Positions 1 to 10,100 of a stretch of DNA of 64,000 nucleotides are shown here, piece after piece; positions within the stretch are counted from its first letter, which is position 1; each line of letters begins with the position of its first letter. The notes beneath the pieces were generated by a model that saw only the letters and a program-made list of their open reading frames with translations, did not search any database and was not told where the DNA came from. Source of the DNA: Rugosimonospora africana. Lineage in GTDB: Bacteria; Actinomycetota; Actinomycetes; Mycobacteriales; Micromonosporaceae. The stretch is taken from positions 1 through 64,000 of the forward strand of contig NZ_BONZ01000088.1 of assembly GCF_016862975.1 (NCBI RefSeq). Direction: 5' to 3'. The position numbers and the translations under genes were made by a program.

Positions 1-123
1 CAACGCGGCGCGTTAGGCATCCGGAGCACGGGCCGCTCATGCCGAATCGGGTGCGGTGGGCCACGCGAGGGTGCCGACCCGCGAAGGCGCGGATGACGCA
101 ACGGTTCTGGACTGTCGTCACTG

Positions 124-1776
124 TCAGGTCTTGCGGACTGCGCCGGTGAAGCCGGCGATGAATAACGTGGCGAATCCCCATGCCAGTAACTGCAACACCC
201 AACCGGCTACGGTCAGCCACTGACCGGCGGCGGTCGCGGTGAGGTCGCATTGAGTCCGGGCGTCGGTCTTGATCAGGGGAAGGCCGAGGTCGAGTCCCAC
301 GCCGACTCGTTCCACCGACGTGCATGCGGTGCCGGATGTGGTTGAGTTCCTTGTGTGAGTCAGGCCGTCACCGGCGAGGACGCAGAGTGCAACGGCGGTG
401 ATGAGCACCGCCAGCAGCCCGATGAGAGCTCGCCATGGCTGGTATCCGTACCCGAGGGTGAGGCCGGTCAGCCGTGCCCAGGCTCGCGCGCCCTTGCCAG
501 TCGTCGTTTTGGCCTGGATCTGATGCCGCCGCTGTTCCATGAGAATCCTGCGTACGTCTCGGTCGTGGCCCGCAGCCCGGTGCCCTGCTGCCAACTGCTG
601 GTACGGCTGCGCGGCGTAGACGGGGGTTCCGTGGCGCAGTAACCCGAGCAAGTCGTCAATGGATGGGCCGATCGGTACGCCGCCGTAGGTCAATCCATCC
701 AACAGGAGCCGGCTCTGCGGGTCGGACTCGTTCTGCACACCGTTGAGGGACAGCCCCAGCCGACCGCCGATCTGCACTCCAGGGAGGCGAACCGCACCGT
801 ACTGGCCGGCGCCGTTTGCCTCGAACCCATCTCCGACATTGACGCTGCCGTCGATGTGTGCGCGGTCCGCGGCCAGAGCGGGTCCAGACCCGTTTCGGAT
901 CTTCGCTCCTCGGCAGGTCAGCTGGACGCCGATATGCGCACCGAGCAGGCGCACCGCGCCACCGCCACCGGTTCCGACAGCCTCGAATCCATTGTGGAGG
1001 TACATGCCGTGTTCGACTTGCAGACAATCGCCGTTGAGGGCGGGCCCCGACTGGTTTTGGATCTGCGCACCGGAACAGTCCAGCTGGCCGCCGATCTGCG
1101 CGCCTGACAGGTTCACCGTGCCTGTCTCCCCGGCACCCGCCGCGTCGAACCCGCGCCGGAGGAAGACGCTCTGGTCGACGTGCACACTGTCGGCGTTGAG
1201 CGCCGGCCCCAATCTGTTCCGAATCCGTGCAGCGGAACAGTCCAACTGGCCGCCGATGTGCGCGGCGGCCAGACGCACCGCCCCGGCCGTCGCCGCCGCA
1301 ATGACGACACTTCCCACGAGGGAGACGCCGGCCGCGGAGCGCAGCCGGTCAGCCGCCAACGGCGGTTCAGCGGGGTGCTCGATGAGGCAACCATCGAGGG
1401 CAAGGCCGGGCAGGGCAGCGTCGCGGGCGATGATTCCGTCAGGCAGAAAACAATCCTGCAACTCCAGGGCGACGGCAGCCGTCAGGTTCTCAAGGTCGAG
1501 CCGCCCAGCGATCCGCGCCCCCCGCAGCCGCAGCCCGCGCGGGTCAGCGCTGGTAGCTCGCCGTCCGCGAAGGATCTCACGGATCAGATTCGCCTGGACG
1601 GTCCGTGAGTCATCCCAGGACCGCATAGCCGACTCATCAACCGTTTCCGCGCCAGCCAGGTCAAGCAGTTCCCCGCTGAGAACGCAGTCAACCAGCTGGG
1701 ATTCGATATCGACGTCAGGGTCACGCATCGTGGGCATGAACCCATTGGAGCGATCCGATGCAACCCGGCCGCTCAT
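124..1776 (-). CDS. Repeat-rich membrane-anchored protein, function unknown
   Basis: The 550-residue protein has a helical N-terminus (about 1-75), a long beta-solenoid-like region (about 80-345) and two C-terminal membrane helices (about 449-468 and 523-545). The middle contains a 54-residue tandem repeat beginning near residues 166, 220, 274 and 328. Each unit carries a variant of AVRLxGAxIGGQLDC followed by GPALNxD. The spacing of hydrophobic and small residues resembles pentapeptide-repeat solenoids. Similar actinobacterial proteins are often named membrane-associated oxidoreductase, but I see no nucleotide- or cofactor-binding motif to support that. The start is uncertain because Met14 and Met17 are also possible and the ribosome site is weak. 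It is divergent from the LacI gene. I am confident it is a gene; its function is unknown. Confidence 0.8.
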   Translation of the reverse strand: MSGRVASDRSNGFMPTMRDPDVDIESQLVDCVLSGELLDLAGAETVDESAMRSWDDSRTVQANLIREILRGRRATSADPRGLRLRGARIAGRLDLENLTAAVALELQDCFLPDGIIARDAALPGLALDGCLIEHPAEPPLAADRLRSAAGVSLVGSVVIAAATAGAVRLAAAHIGGQLDCSAARIRNRLGPALNADSVHVDQSVFLRRGFDAAGAGETGTVNLSGAQIGGQLDCSGAQIQNQSGPALNGDCLQVEHGMYLHNGFEAVGTGGGGAVRLLGAHIGVQLTCRGAKIRNGSGPALAADRAHIDGSVNVGDGFEANGAGQYGAVRLPGVQIGGRLGLSLNGVQNESDPQSRLLLDGLTYGGVPIGPSIDDLLGLLRHGTPVYAAQPYQQLAAGHRAAGHDRDVRRILMEQRRHQIQAKTTTGKGARAWARLTGLTLGYGYQPWRALIGLLAVLITAVALCVLAGDGLTHTRNSTTSGTACTSVERVGVGLDLGLPLIKTDARTQCDLTATAAGQWLTVAGWVLQLLAWGFATLFIAGFTGAVRKT

Positions 1777-1825
1777 ACCGTCTCAGGCCGAGGCCGTCTC
1801 GAAGGTGGCAAGAGGTTGTCGTCCG

Positions 1826-1851
1826 TTGTCTCAAGATCTAGATTGGGACAA
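1826..1851. promoter_or_regulatory. Imperfect palindrome, possible LacI-family operator
   Basis: The site has outer arms TTGTCTCAA and TTGGGACAA that match as an inverted repeat at 8 of 9 positions, around an 8-nt centre. It lies 26 bp upstream of the GTG start of the LacI-type regulator, in the gap between that gene and the divergent membrane protein. Autoregulatory operators are common for this family. Assignment as an operator is inference from symmetry and position only. Confidence 0.35.
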
Positions 1852-1877
1852 CGTCCGCGCTACCTCGAGGAGGCCCG

Positions 1878-2963
1878 GTGGCAGGCTCGACCGGCGGTGA
1901 CGGGCAGGCGGCACCAACCATCTACGACGTCGCGCGGGCCGCGGGCGTTGCGGCCTCGACGGTGTCCCGGGCGTTCGCCCGCCCGGCCCGGGTCAACGCA
2001 GAGACCGCCGGGCGGATCCGCAGGATCGCGGAGGAGATGGGCTACCGGACCAATCCCCTCGCCCGCGCGCTGCTCAACGAGCGTTCCTCGATGATCGCGC
2101 TAGCCATCTCCGACATCACCAACCCGTACTGCTTCGAGATCATCCGTGGTGCTCAGGCGGCGGCGATGGAGGTCGGCTACACGATGCTGCTCGCCGACGG
2201 CCAAGAGTCCGACCGGCTCGAGCGGGAGACGTTGGACCGGGCCGCCCGGACGGTGGAGGGCATCGTGCTGGCCAGCACCCGGATGTCCGACACCTCGATT
2301 CGGATGATGGCCAAGCTCCGGCCGCTGATCGTACTCAACCGGGCCGTCGCGGGTGTGCCGTCGGTGGTGACCGACTACCGGCACGGCATGCGGGAGGCCG
2401 TGGAACACCTGCACGGCCTTGGACACAGCCACATCACCTATCTGGCCGGGCCGGAGGCCGCGTGGTCGGACGGCATCCGCTGGCAGGCGTTACGTGAGGC
2501 CGGCGTCGAATGGGGCCTGCGACTGCACCGTCTCGGTCCCTATCCGCCCACCATGCTCGGCGGCGTCGCCGCCGCCGACGACTTCTGGCGGCGATCGACC
2601 AGCGCGGTCATCGCCTACAACGATCTGGTGGCGCTGGGACTGTTGCGCGGCCTCTCGGCCGCCGGTGTCCGGGTGCCGCAGGACGTCAGCGTCGTGGGGT
2701 GCGACAACATTTTCGGTACTGACTTGGTCACGCCCGGCCTGACCACCCTCGCCGCGCCGCTGCGCTTCCTCGGACGCACCGCCGTGCAAAGCCTGCTCGC
2801 CCTCATCTCCGGCGCCCAGCCTCCGGTTGACAAACCGGTCTCGATTCCGACCCGCCTGGTGGTCCGCGCCTCCACGGATGAACGGCGCCCGGCCCGGCTC
2901 GCTCCCCCCGCAATCCCGGTGCGCCCGCCGATCTCAACACCGGCGGGTACGCCGGCTACCTGA
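1878..2963 (+). CDS. LacI/GalR-family transcriptional regulator
   Basis: The 361-residue protein has an N-terminal LacI helix-turn-helix at about residues 12-60, with TIYDVARAAGVAASTVSRAF as the recognition core and the hinge NPLARAL. A periplasmic-binding-protein-like sensor domain follows (IALAISDITNPYCFEII through VVGCDNIF), as in regulators that release DNA on binding a sugar. The GTG start at 1878 is supported by GAGGAGG about 5 nt upstream. The C-terminal tail after residue 335 is proline- and arginine-rich and longer than usual. The gene precedes two large secreted polysaccharide hydrolases, so it probably controls carbohydrate use; the ligand cannot be read from the sequence. Confidence 0.93.
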   Translation: MAGSTGGDGQAAPTIYDVARAAGVAASTVSRAFARPARVNAETAGRIRRIAEEMGYRTNPLARALLNERSSMIALAISDITNPYCFEIIRGAQAAAMEVGYTMLLADGQESDRLERETLDRAARTVEGIVLASTRMSDTSIRMMAKLRPLIVLNRAVAGVPSVVTDYRHGMREAVEHLHGLGHSHITYLAGPEAAWSDGIRWQALREAGVEWGLRLHRLGPYPPTMLGGVAAADDFWRRSTSAVIAYNDLVALGLLRGLSAAGVRVPQDVSVVGCDNIFGTDLVTPGLTTLAAPLRFLGRTAVQSLLALISGAQPPVDKPVSIPTRLVVRASTDERRPARLAPPAIPVRPPISTPAGTPAT

Positions 2964-3152
2964 ACGCGCTGGAGGACCGGCCGTGCCACTTCGTCGCGCT
3001 ACCTCTCGCCTTCTACCACGCGTCAAGGCAACTCACAGCAACTGATGGTCTGCGGGGCCGCACCGGAACTACGGTCAGGTGCGGCTCCGTCCCGGGGTCG
3101 GCGAGCCTGCGCTGCCGGGCAGATCGGAAGTAGAGGTAGAGGTCGTGGACCG

Positions 3153-6100
3153 ATGAAGAGCGCCACCCGCGCGACATTCCTGGGAACTGCCTTGACGGTT
3201 CTGGTGCTCTCCATAGCCCCACCCGCCCTTGCCGAAGGCGGGCGAGTGCCTGACCCGGCGCCCGCACCGGCCAGCCGCGGCACGGCCCCGGGCTCCGTGT
3301 CTGTCGTCCCCTCGGCGGAGGGCATCCACGTCGTTGACATCTCGAGCAACACGATCACTCTGGCGTCCGGTGACACCTTCATCTACACAGTGGACACCGC
3401 CGAGGGTCAGGGCCGCACCACTCTCGAGGTCAAGACGGTGGACCAGCTGCTGAAGGAGATCACCTCCGCGGACGGGTCCGCTCAGACCTACACGGTCGAG
3501 GACTCACAGGGTGCTCAGAAGCACGCCGCTGACCGCGTCGTGCCGGGCGACGTCCTCACCGTGACCGCAGGACATAAGACCCACGACTACACGATCGACG
3601 TCGTCAAGGGCGCCGTGCGCGGCCAGCTGGGGCTGCAATCCGGCCAGATCACCGCGAACACCAGCTCGGATGTGGTCGTGAACTTCACCTCCGGCATGAG
3701 AAGTCCCGCCACGGAAGTGCGCGTGCGGGTGCCGCGAGGGATCCACGCCACGATGGACAACACGACCGTCAACGTCATCGGGCGGGGGGAAGTCAAACTA
3801 TCCGGGCTCGCGACGCAGTCGATCGGCAGGGTCGGAGCGGGCTACCGGTTCCAGAGGGTGGGGACGGCCACGATCGAGGACACTCGAGACGGCGGCCAGG
3901 TCATCACGTTCCACGGGCTCGATCTCAGGCCGTCGAACGGCATCGACCTGCAGATCCGGTTCACGCACGTCTCGGTGAAGCGGGGCAGCTACCCCTTTGA
4001 AGCCTCCTACACCACCTCCGAGCCCGAGAAACTGACGAGCCCGGCAGCCACGGCCACCCTCCAGGTCGTCAACACTGTCAGCGACTTGCAGCGAGTGCTC
4101 GACAAGAGCCTGACCTACAAGGAAGCCCCGGACACCTACACAACGGCGCGATTCCGGTGGACGACGCCCCAGCACGCGGCGTCCGTCAGGTTGATGCAGT
4201 CGACGGACCAGGGCGCGACCTGGAAGCAGAGCAAGGCCAAGGTCGACTCCCGCTCCGGGGAAGTCGAGGTCAAGGACCTGACACCGAACACCGAGTACGA
4301 CTTCAGGCTGGACGTCAGCGGCGGTACGAATCACGGCGAGTCCAACGTCGCGAAGTTCTACACCGGCAAGCTGGACGCCAAGCTGATGGGGGCCAAGGGC
4401 GACGGGGTCGCCGACGACACGGATGCGGTCAATCGGGCGATCGGCTACCTCAACGCGATCGGCGGCGGAACGTTGCTGTTCGAGAACGGCACGTTCAACG
4501 TCAGGACCGTTCACCTGCTCAGCAACGTCTACCTGTACGTCAACAGGGACGCGACCATTTCCGCGATCAAGGGTGCCGACGCGCCTGAGCCCTTGTACTT
4601 CTCCGACTTGGCGTATCGCTCGGGTACCTCTCCGACCGACCCGGGGCCCTACGAGGATCCCGAGAACAACACGACGAAGCAGGACGTCGGCCACACCTAC
4701 TTCCATAACAGCATGTTCTTCGGCGAGAGGGTCGACAACGTAAAGATCATCGGGAACGGCCGGATTACGGGCAACGGCAACATCGTGACCAGCGACGGCG
4801 TCATGGACAACGCTCCGGACCTCAGGGCCGACAAACTGGTGACCGTGAAGCTCAGCACCAACTTCGAGTTCGGCGGGATCGACAACGGCTTGGACCTCTG
4901 GTACGACGAGACCGACTCACCCACGACCGACCAGCCGTACTACATCAAGAGCCTGGCCAAGGACGGCACGACCGAGTCGAAGCAGACAGACATCAGCAAC
5001 ATGTTGAGGGTCGACAACGCCGGGCACTTCGCGCTGCTGGCTACCGGAACGGACCACATCAACATTCACGACTTCTACTACGACAAGGGCAAGGGCGGGC
5101 AGGCGCGAGACGTCTTCGACCTCATGGAGAGCAGCTACGTCAACGTCAAGAACGTCTACGCCAAGGGGACGTCCGACGACATCGTCAAACCCGGCAGCGA
5201 CTCCGCCCTGGGGTTCACCAGGCCGGCGACCGACTTCTACGTCCGGAACATTATCGGCGACACGAACTGCAACCTTTTCCAGATCGGCAGCGAGACAGCC
5301 GACGACATCAGGAACGCCTATGTTGACAACATCTATGTGCTAGCGGGAAACAAGGCCGGTTTCTCCATCTCCACGAACGACGGTGCGACGGTGGAGAACG
5401 TCTACCTGAACTCGGGTAGGACCGGACCGGTCCACCACGAGGCGCAGATGCGACGCACGCGGACACCGTTCTTCATCTCGATCTCCAACCGGGGCCGCGT
5501 GATCGGCGGGAAGGCGCAGAGAACGAAGTTCATGGAGAACGGCGTGCAGCGCGACGAGTTGCTGAGCACCAACGTCAACATCGGCCATGTTCGCAACGTT
5601 CACATCAAGGACGTCAATATCGAGGAGGTCTATCAGGGAAGCCAGTACAGCGACCCCTCGAAGCGATGGGTTCCCTACACCGACCAGGCCAAGGCGACGC
5701 CGATCATCGCCGGCTACCAGGTCGGCGAGGGCGGACCGGCCCTGCCGGACGGTCGCACCATCGGTTACGTCGAGAACGTCAGCTTCGAGAACGTGAACCT
5801 GCTGGTGAAGGGCGGCAATAGCTACAAGGACTCGCAGGTCAGCCCGCCGGAACTCGGCGTCGGGAAGTACAACGTCGCAGACTTCGGAGTGCAGCCCTCC
5901 TACGGGTTCTGGGCGAGGCACGTGGACGGGCTGAGCTTCACGAACGTGACCACGAACTTCGAGAGCAATGACGACCGCTACGCCTTCGTGCTCGATGACG
6001 TCAAGAATGCGGAGCTCGACACTGTGACGATGGTGAGGGGAAAGAACAATCCCAGCGTCGTCGAACTGAAAAACGCCAGCAACATCAACCTGCGTAACTC

Positions 6101-6899
6101 CGCCTTCTACGACGGCACCTGGGGAAACAATCTGACTCCTCTCGAAGACCTCACCAACGTGACGGTGTCGGACGCCCAGGCATACCCGCCGATCGTGAAG
6201 GACCCGCACAGCACCGCCATCCAGCTCAAGCAGGACGGGCATGAGAACGTGACGAGCTTGGACACCGGATCGAGGGTCGTCACAACGGTGCTGGGTTCCA
6301 CGGCGGCCGACCTGACCACGCAGATCGAGTCGACGGACGGCACGGCCCAGTCGTATGCGGTCGCCGATCCCGACGGTCGGCCAAAGAGCGCGGACGCGTT
6401 GCTCGACACCGGGGACGCCCTGGTCGTCACGGCGGAAGACGGCACGACCAGAGCGGAGTACCGGATCGTCGTCTCACCGGACTTGGTGATCGAGGGGGAG
6501 TCACAGCTCGGCTCGGTCGAGAAGAGCGTCCCGACCATCACCCTGTCCACCTCCTCGACGAACGGTATTGCGTACTTGCAGGCCAGCTCGGTGCCGGCAG
6601 GGGAGTGGATCCAGTTCAACGTCGATGTTCCCGTCGCGGGCACCTATGACATCTCGTACCAATACAAGACCAACACGTCCGGGAGGGCGACGGTCCAGGC
6701 GTACGTGGACGGCGTCGCGAGTGGGGCGGAGGTCGACCAGAACAGCTCGACGGCCAACCAGTACGTCCCGGTGAGCCTGGGGCAAGTCACCTTCGCGGAC
6801 GCCGGACAGCATCCGATCCGCTTCGAGGCCGTGAAGCCGGGGTCGATCGTCATCGACTACCTCAAGCTCACGAAGGTGGTCGGCGGACAAGCGGGTTGA
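3153..6899 (+). CDS. Secreted GH28/pectate-lyase-like beta-helix protein with FN3-like and CBM-like domains
   Basis: I chose the ATG at 3153, not the longer open frame from 3045, because it begins a clear signal peptide (MKSATRATFLGT, hydrophobic core, cleavage after APPALA). The 1248-residue product has an N-terminal domain of about 60 residues. A fibronectin-III-like segment follows (WTTPQHAASVRLMQST through TPNTEYDFRLDV). Next is a right-handed beta-helix opening with GAKGDGVADDTDAVNRAI, the signature of pectate-lyase-superfamily and GH28 proteins. Near the middle it has TSDDIVKPGSDS, like the acidic pair of GH28 enzymes. The C-terminus is a jelly-roll sugar-binding module (GEWIQFNVDVPVAGTYDISY), CBM35/CBM6-like. 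The first domain is repeated after the helix. It probably acts outside the cell on pectin-type or other acidic polysaccharides; the exact substrate is not determined. Confidence 0.85.
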   Translation: MKSATRATFLGTALTVLVLSIAPPALAEGGRVPDPAPAPASRGTAPGSVSVVPSAEGIHVVDISSNTITLASGDTFIYTVDTAEGQGRTTLEVKTVDQLLKEITSADGSAQTYTVEDSQGAQKHAADRVVPGDVLTVTAGHKTHDYTIDVVKGAVRGQLGLQSGQITANTSSDVVVNFTSGMRSPATEVRVRVPRGIHATMDNTTVNVIGRGEVKLSGLATQSIGRVGAGYRFQRVGTATIEDTRDGGQVITFHGLDLRPSNGIDLQIRFTHVSVKRGSYPFEASYTTSEPEKLTSPAATATLQVVNTVSDLQRVLDKSLTYKEAPDTYTTARFRWTTPQHAASVRLMQSTDQGATWKQSKAKVDSRSGEVEVKDLTPNTEYDFRLDVSGGTNHGESNVAKFYTGKLDAKLMGAKGDGVADDTDAVNRAIGYLNAIGGGTLLFENGTFNVRTVHLLSNVYLYVNRDATISAIKGADAPEPLYFSDLAYRSGTSPTDPGPYEDPENNTTKQDVGHTYFHNSMFFGERVDNVKIIGNGRITGNGNIVTSDGVMDNAPDLRADKLVTVKLSTNFEFGGIDNGLDLWYDETDSPTTDQPYYIKSLAKDGTTESKQTDISNMLRVDNAGHFALLATGTDHINIHDFYYDKGKGGQARDVFDLMESSYVNVKNVYAKGTSDDIVKPGSDSALGFTRPATDFYVRNIIGDTNCNLFQIGSETADDIRNAYVDNIYVLAGNKAGFSISTNDGATVENVYLNSGRTGPVHHEAQMRRTRTPFFISISNRGRVIGGKAQRTKFMENGVQRDELLSTNVNIGHVRNVHIKDVNIEEVYQGSQYSDPSKRWVPYTDQAKATPIIAGYQVGEGGPALPDGRTIGYVENVSFENVNLLVKGGNSYKDSQVSPPELGVGKYNVADFGVQPSYGFWARHVDGLSFTNVTTNFESNDDRYAFVLDDVKNAELDTVTMVRGKNNPSVVELKNASNINLRNSAFYDGTWGNNLTPLEDLTNVTVSDAQAYPPIVKDPHSTAIQLKQDGHENVTSLDTGSRVVTTVLGSTAADLTTQIESTDGTAQSYAVADPDGRPKSADALLDTGDALVVTAEDGTTRAEYRIVVSPDLVIEGESQLGSVEKSVPTITLSTSSTNGIAYLQASSVPAGEWIQFNVDVPVAGTYDISYQYKTNTSGRATVQAYVDGVASGAEVDQNSSTANQYVPVSLGQVTFADAGQHPIRFEAVKPGSIVIDYLKLTKVVGGQAG

Positions 6900-6941
6900 C
6901 GTGCCTCGCGCGATCGCATCCTTCGGAACCGACCATGACAC

Positions 6942-6970
6942 GCGGGGCCCTGACGAAATCAGGGCCCCGC
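6942..6970 (+). terminator. Stem-loop terminator after the GH28-like gene
   Basis: A perfect 12-bp stem, GCGGGGCCCTGA paired with TCAGGGCCCCGC, closes a 5-nt loop (CGAAA). It lies about 40 bp after the stop codon. There is no U-tract, as is usual in high-GC actinomycetes. The rest of the 6900-7183 gap holds no gene I can support. Confidence 0.75.
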
Positions 6971-7183
6971 ACGCAGCTGGGCTGAAGCTCTGGCGGACTG
7001 TCAGTCCGCCAGACATCGGACTACTGCGTGGCGGAAATTCCGACGATGGACCAGATCAAGTCTTGTGTTCGGCAAAACGTCCGATCTATGGTCACGCCAT
7101 GCCCCGCATCACGGCCCTGCGCACGGTCGACCTACTTCCCGAGTTGCCACACGCTTCTTCACCCCCTTATTCAAGGAGTCGAT

Positions 7184-10100
7184 GTGAGACGCTCCTCAAT
7201 TGCTGTGGTATTCACGCTCGCCATTCTTGTCGCCACCCCCATGGCGGCCCCCGCACAGGCTGCCACCGGCAAGTTCCACGTGCCGCAGGCGGTGCTCGAC
7301 CATCTCGGCCAGAACGACTGGGGCAAGCTCCAGCAGATGCTCTCCGGCATCTCCGGCTCGGTGACGTCGCCGCTCAAGATCAGTGATGTCGACAAGGGCA
7401 GCTATACGACCGGGCAGCTGATGGGCAACGGCGACATCGGCGCTGTCGCGGCCGGGGTGTCGACCACCTCCCAGCAGTTCTACTTCGCCAAGAACGACTT
7501 CTGGGGCGAGCTGCACGCCCAGGGAACCTCGGTCAAGGACAACGCGGGGATTCTGGCCGGCGGCGGTCTGGACGTCTGGCCGACGACCGGGGCCGGAACC
7601 GGCGCGGCTGCCGCGTTCAACATGCGACAGGACATCCTCGACGCCGAGGTCACCACGAACCTCCAGCTCAAGGACGACCAGGGCGGCGACGCCGCGATCC
7701 AGCTGAGCTCGTGGACAGCCGATACGGCGGACGTCTTCGTCACCGAGGTCCGTAACGGCGGCACCGCGCCGGTCACGCTGAAGGCGAAGCAGTGGGTCCC
7801 GGCAATGGCCTACGCGAGCGCGAGCGCGACCGACCTCACCGATGCGCAGAACACCTATCCGTACACCGGGGGCGTGGACTCCTCGCAGACGGATCCCGTC
7901 CTGTGGACGACGCGGGACAGCACCACGAGCAACACCAGCGGCTACCGCAGCCGGATGGCGACCGCGACGGCGGTCGTCGGCGCGAGCCTCGTCGACCCGC
8001 GCCAGGAAGTCGAGGCCAATGACTACTACGACAGCAACAAGGGCAAGTACTACAACTCTCTGGGCGAGTCGGGGAACTTCACCGTCGCTCCGGGCGCGAC
8101 CGCGTCGCTGGTCACCTACCTGGCGAGCAGCAGCGGCAACTACACCGCGATCAAGAGCGTCGACGATGTCCAACAGGACGCCGTGAATGAGGTCCGCGGG
8201 TACGCCTCGCAGAGCGCCATCGACAAGCTCAAGGCCGCGCACGAGGCTTGGTGGAAGGACTACTGGCTGCGCAGCTATGTCCAGTTCACCGATCCGGCGC
8301 TGGCCCAGTACTACTACGGTTCGCTCTACGTGCTGGGCAGCTCGAACCGCCCGACGAGCGCGAACGGGAAGGTGAACCCGCAGAACCTGCCGGGCTCGAT
8401 GTACGGGGAGTGGGTCCCGGCGGACAACGTCGGCTGGGGCGGCCGGTACTTCCTCAACTACAACCAGCAGGCCCAGTACTACGCGTCGGGCTCAACCAAC
8501 CGCGTCGACACCGAGGTGCCGTTCAACCGCGTCATCGCCTACGACCTGCCGTGGCAGCAGAACAACGCCGCCGCGCAGGGCTTCGACGGCGCGGTGCATG
8601 TGCGGACGGAGACTCCGTTCGATGTGATGGCGAACCCCCAGCCGGCGCTCGCGCCGAAGGCGGCGGTGCCGGTCTACGGGTTCAGCTCGGGGTCCACCGA
8701 CCAGAAGTCGAACGGCTACTTCTCCGCCGTCAACATGGTCTCCTACTACGAGTACACGCTGGACGACCACTACCTGCGCACTGTGCTGTACCCGTACCTG
8801 AAGCAGCTGCTCGCCTTCTACAGCTCCTACGTCCTGAAGCAGGACGACGGGAACGGGCAGTACCACTACTCCGTGGTCGGCTCGTCGATCCACGAGGGCG
8901 ACGCCGCCGACATCAACCCCGACCTCGACATGGGCGCGATCAAGTACATGTCGACGTTCCTCTCCCAGCACGCCGCCGAGATGGGCGAGGCCAAGGCGAC
9001 GGTCGCCCGTTGGAAGGACCTGGCGGAGCACACGGCCTTCCCGGAGGCCATGCTGCCCCAAGGCATCTTCTCCGCGAACAACAACGACAACTTCGTCCCG
9101 ACGCTGATGGCCACGGACTACCAGTCGCCGAACCAGCCGCACGTCGACATGATCGAGCCGGGCGACCAGCCGGTCGAGCTCGAGGGCGTGGTGTTCCCCT
9201 TCGAGAACGTGCAGCAGCTCGACGGTGATCCGGAGCTGCTCGCCAAGGTACGCAACACGCTGGAGTACATGAACGCGTGGGCCGCCACCGGATTCGCCGG
9301 TTGGAGCAGCCAGAACAACGGCTTCCCGAAGGTGTTCCCGATCGCGGCGCGGGCCGGCTGGCCGGCCGCCGACCTGCTGGCGAAATTCAAGACCGCTCTG
9401 GCCGCCAAGGTGCGTACCAGCAACCTGACCTACTACGGCAGCGGTGGCGCGGTCGAGACCGTCGGTGCGATGGAGGGCTTGGACTCGATGCTGCTGCAGA
9501 GCGGCACGACACCGGACGTACCGACGACTCTGCAGGTCTTCCCGAACTGGGACCGGACTCAGTCGCTGAGCTATGAGCGGCTGGGGGCGAAGGGCAACGT
9601 CGAGGTGTCCAGCGCGTTCGACGCGACCAGCGGTTCGGTGTCCTATGTGGACCTGACCAGCAAGCGGAACGGGAAGATCGCGCTGGTCGACCCGTGGGCC
9701 GCCGGCCGTCCGGTCATTCAGGAGGTCCGCGCCAACGACACGCTGGGCGACAGCGTCAAGTACGACGTGCGCGGCGGCAAGATCGTGTTCAACGCCAAGC
9801 CGGGCAAGCGGTACCTGGTCATGGTCGACACCACCCAACAGACCCACCTCGTCACCGGCATCTCGCTCTCGAAGTACTCCACGACGCTCGTGTACGACGG
9901 CAAGAACCGCAACGCCCCCGCCGGCACCGACACCGTCGCGGTCACGCTCGAAGGCGCCAAGCCCGGTGACAGGGTCATGTGGACATCGTCCGACGACAAG
10001 GTCGTGAGGGTCTCCGGGGACGCGAGGACGGCGACGATCAGGGCCGTCGGCTCCGGCCGCGGCAAGGTCGCGGACGCGACGATCACCGCACGCACCGTCG

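Noticed and set aside
1-123. Searched for a tRNA, terminator or gene end.
   Set aside because: No cloverleaf, no strong stem and no reading frame with support were seen.
2964-3044. A short reading GGYAGYLNALEDRPCHFVAL after the LacI stop, in another frame.
   Set aside because: It looks protein-like but is too short, has no start and matches no family I can name. It might be an old gene end, but the evidence is too thin to annotate.
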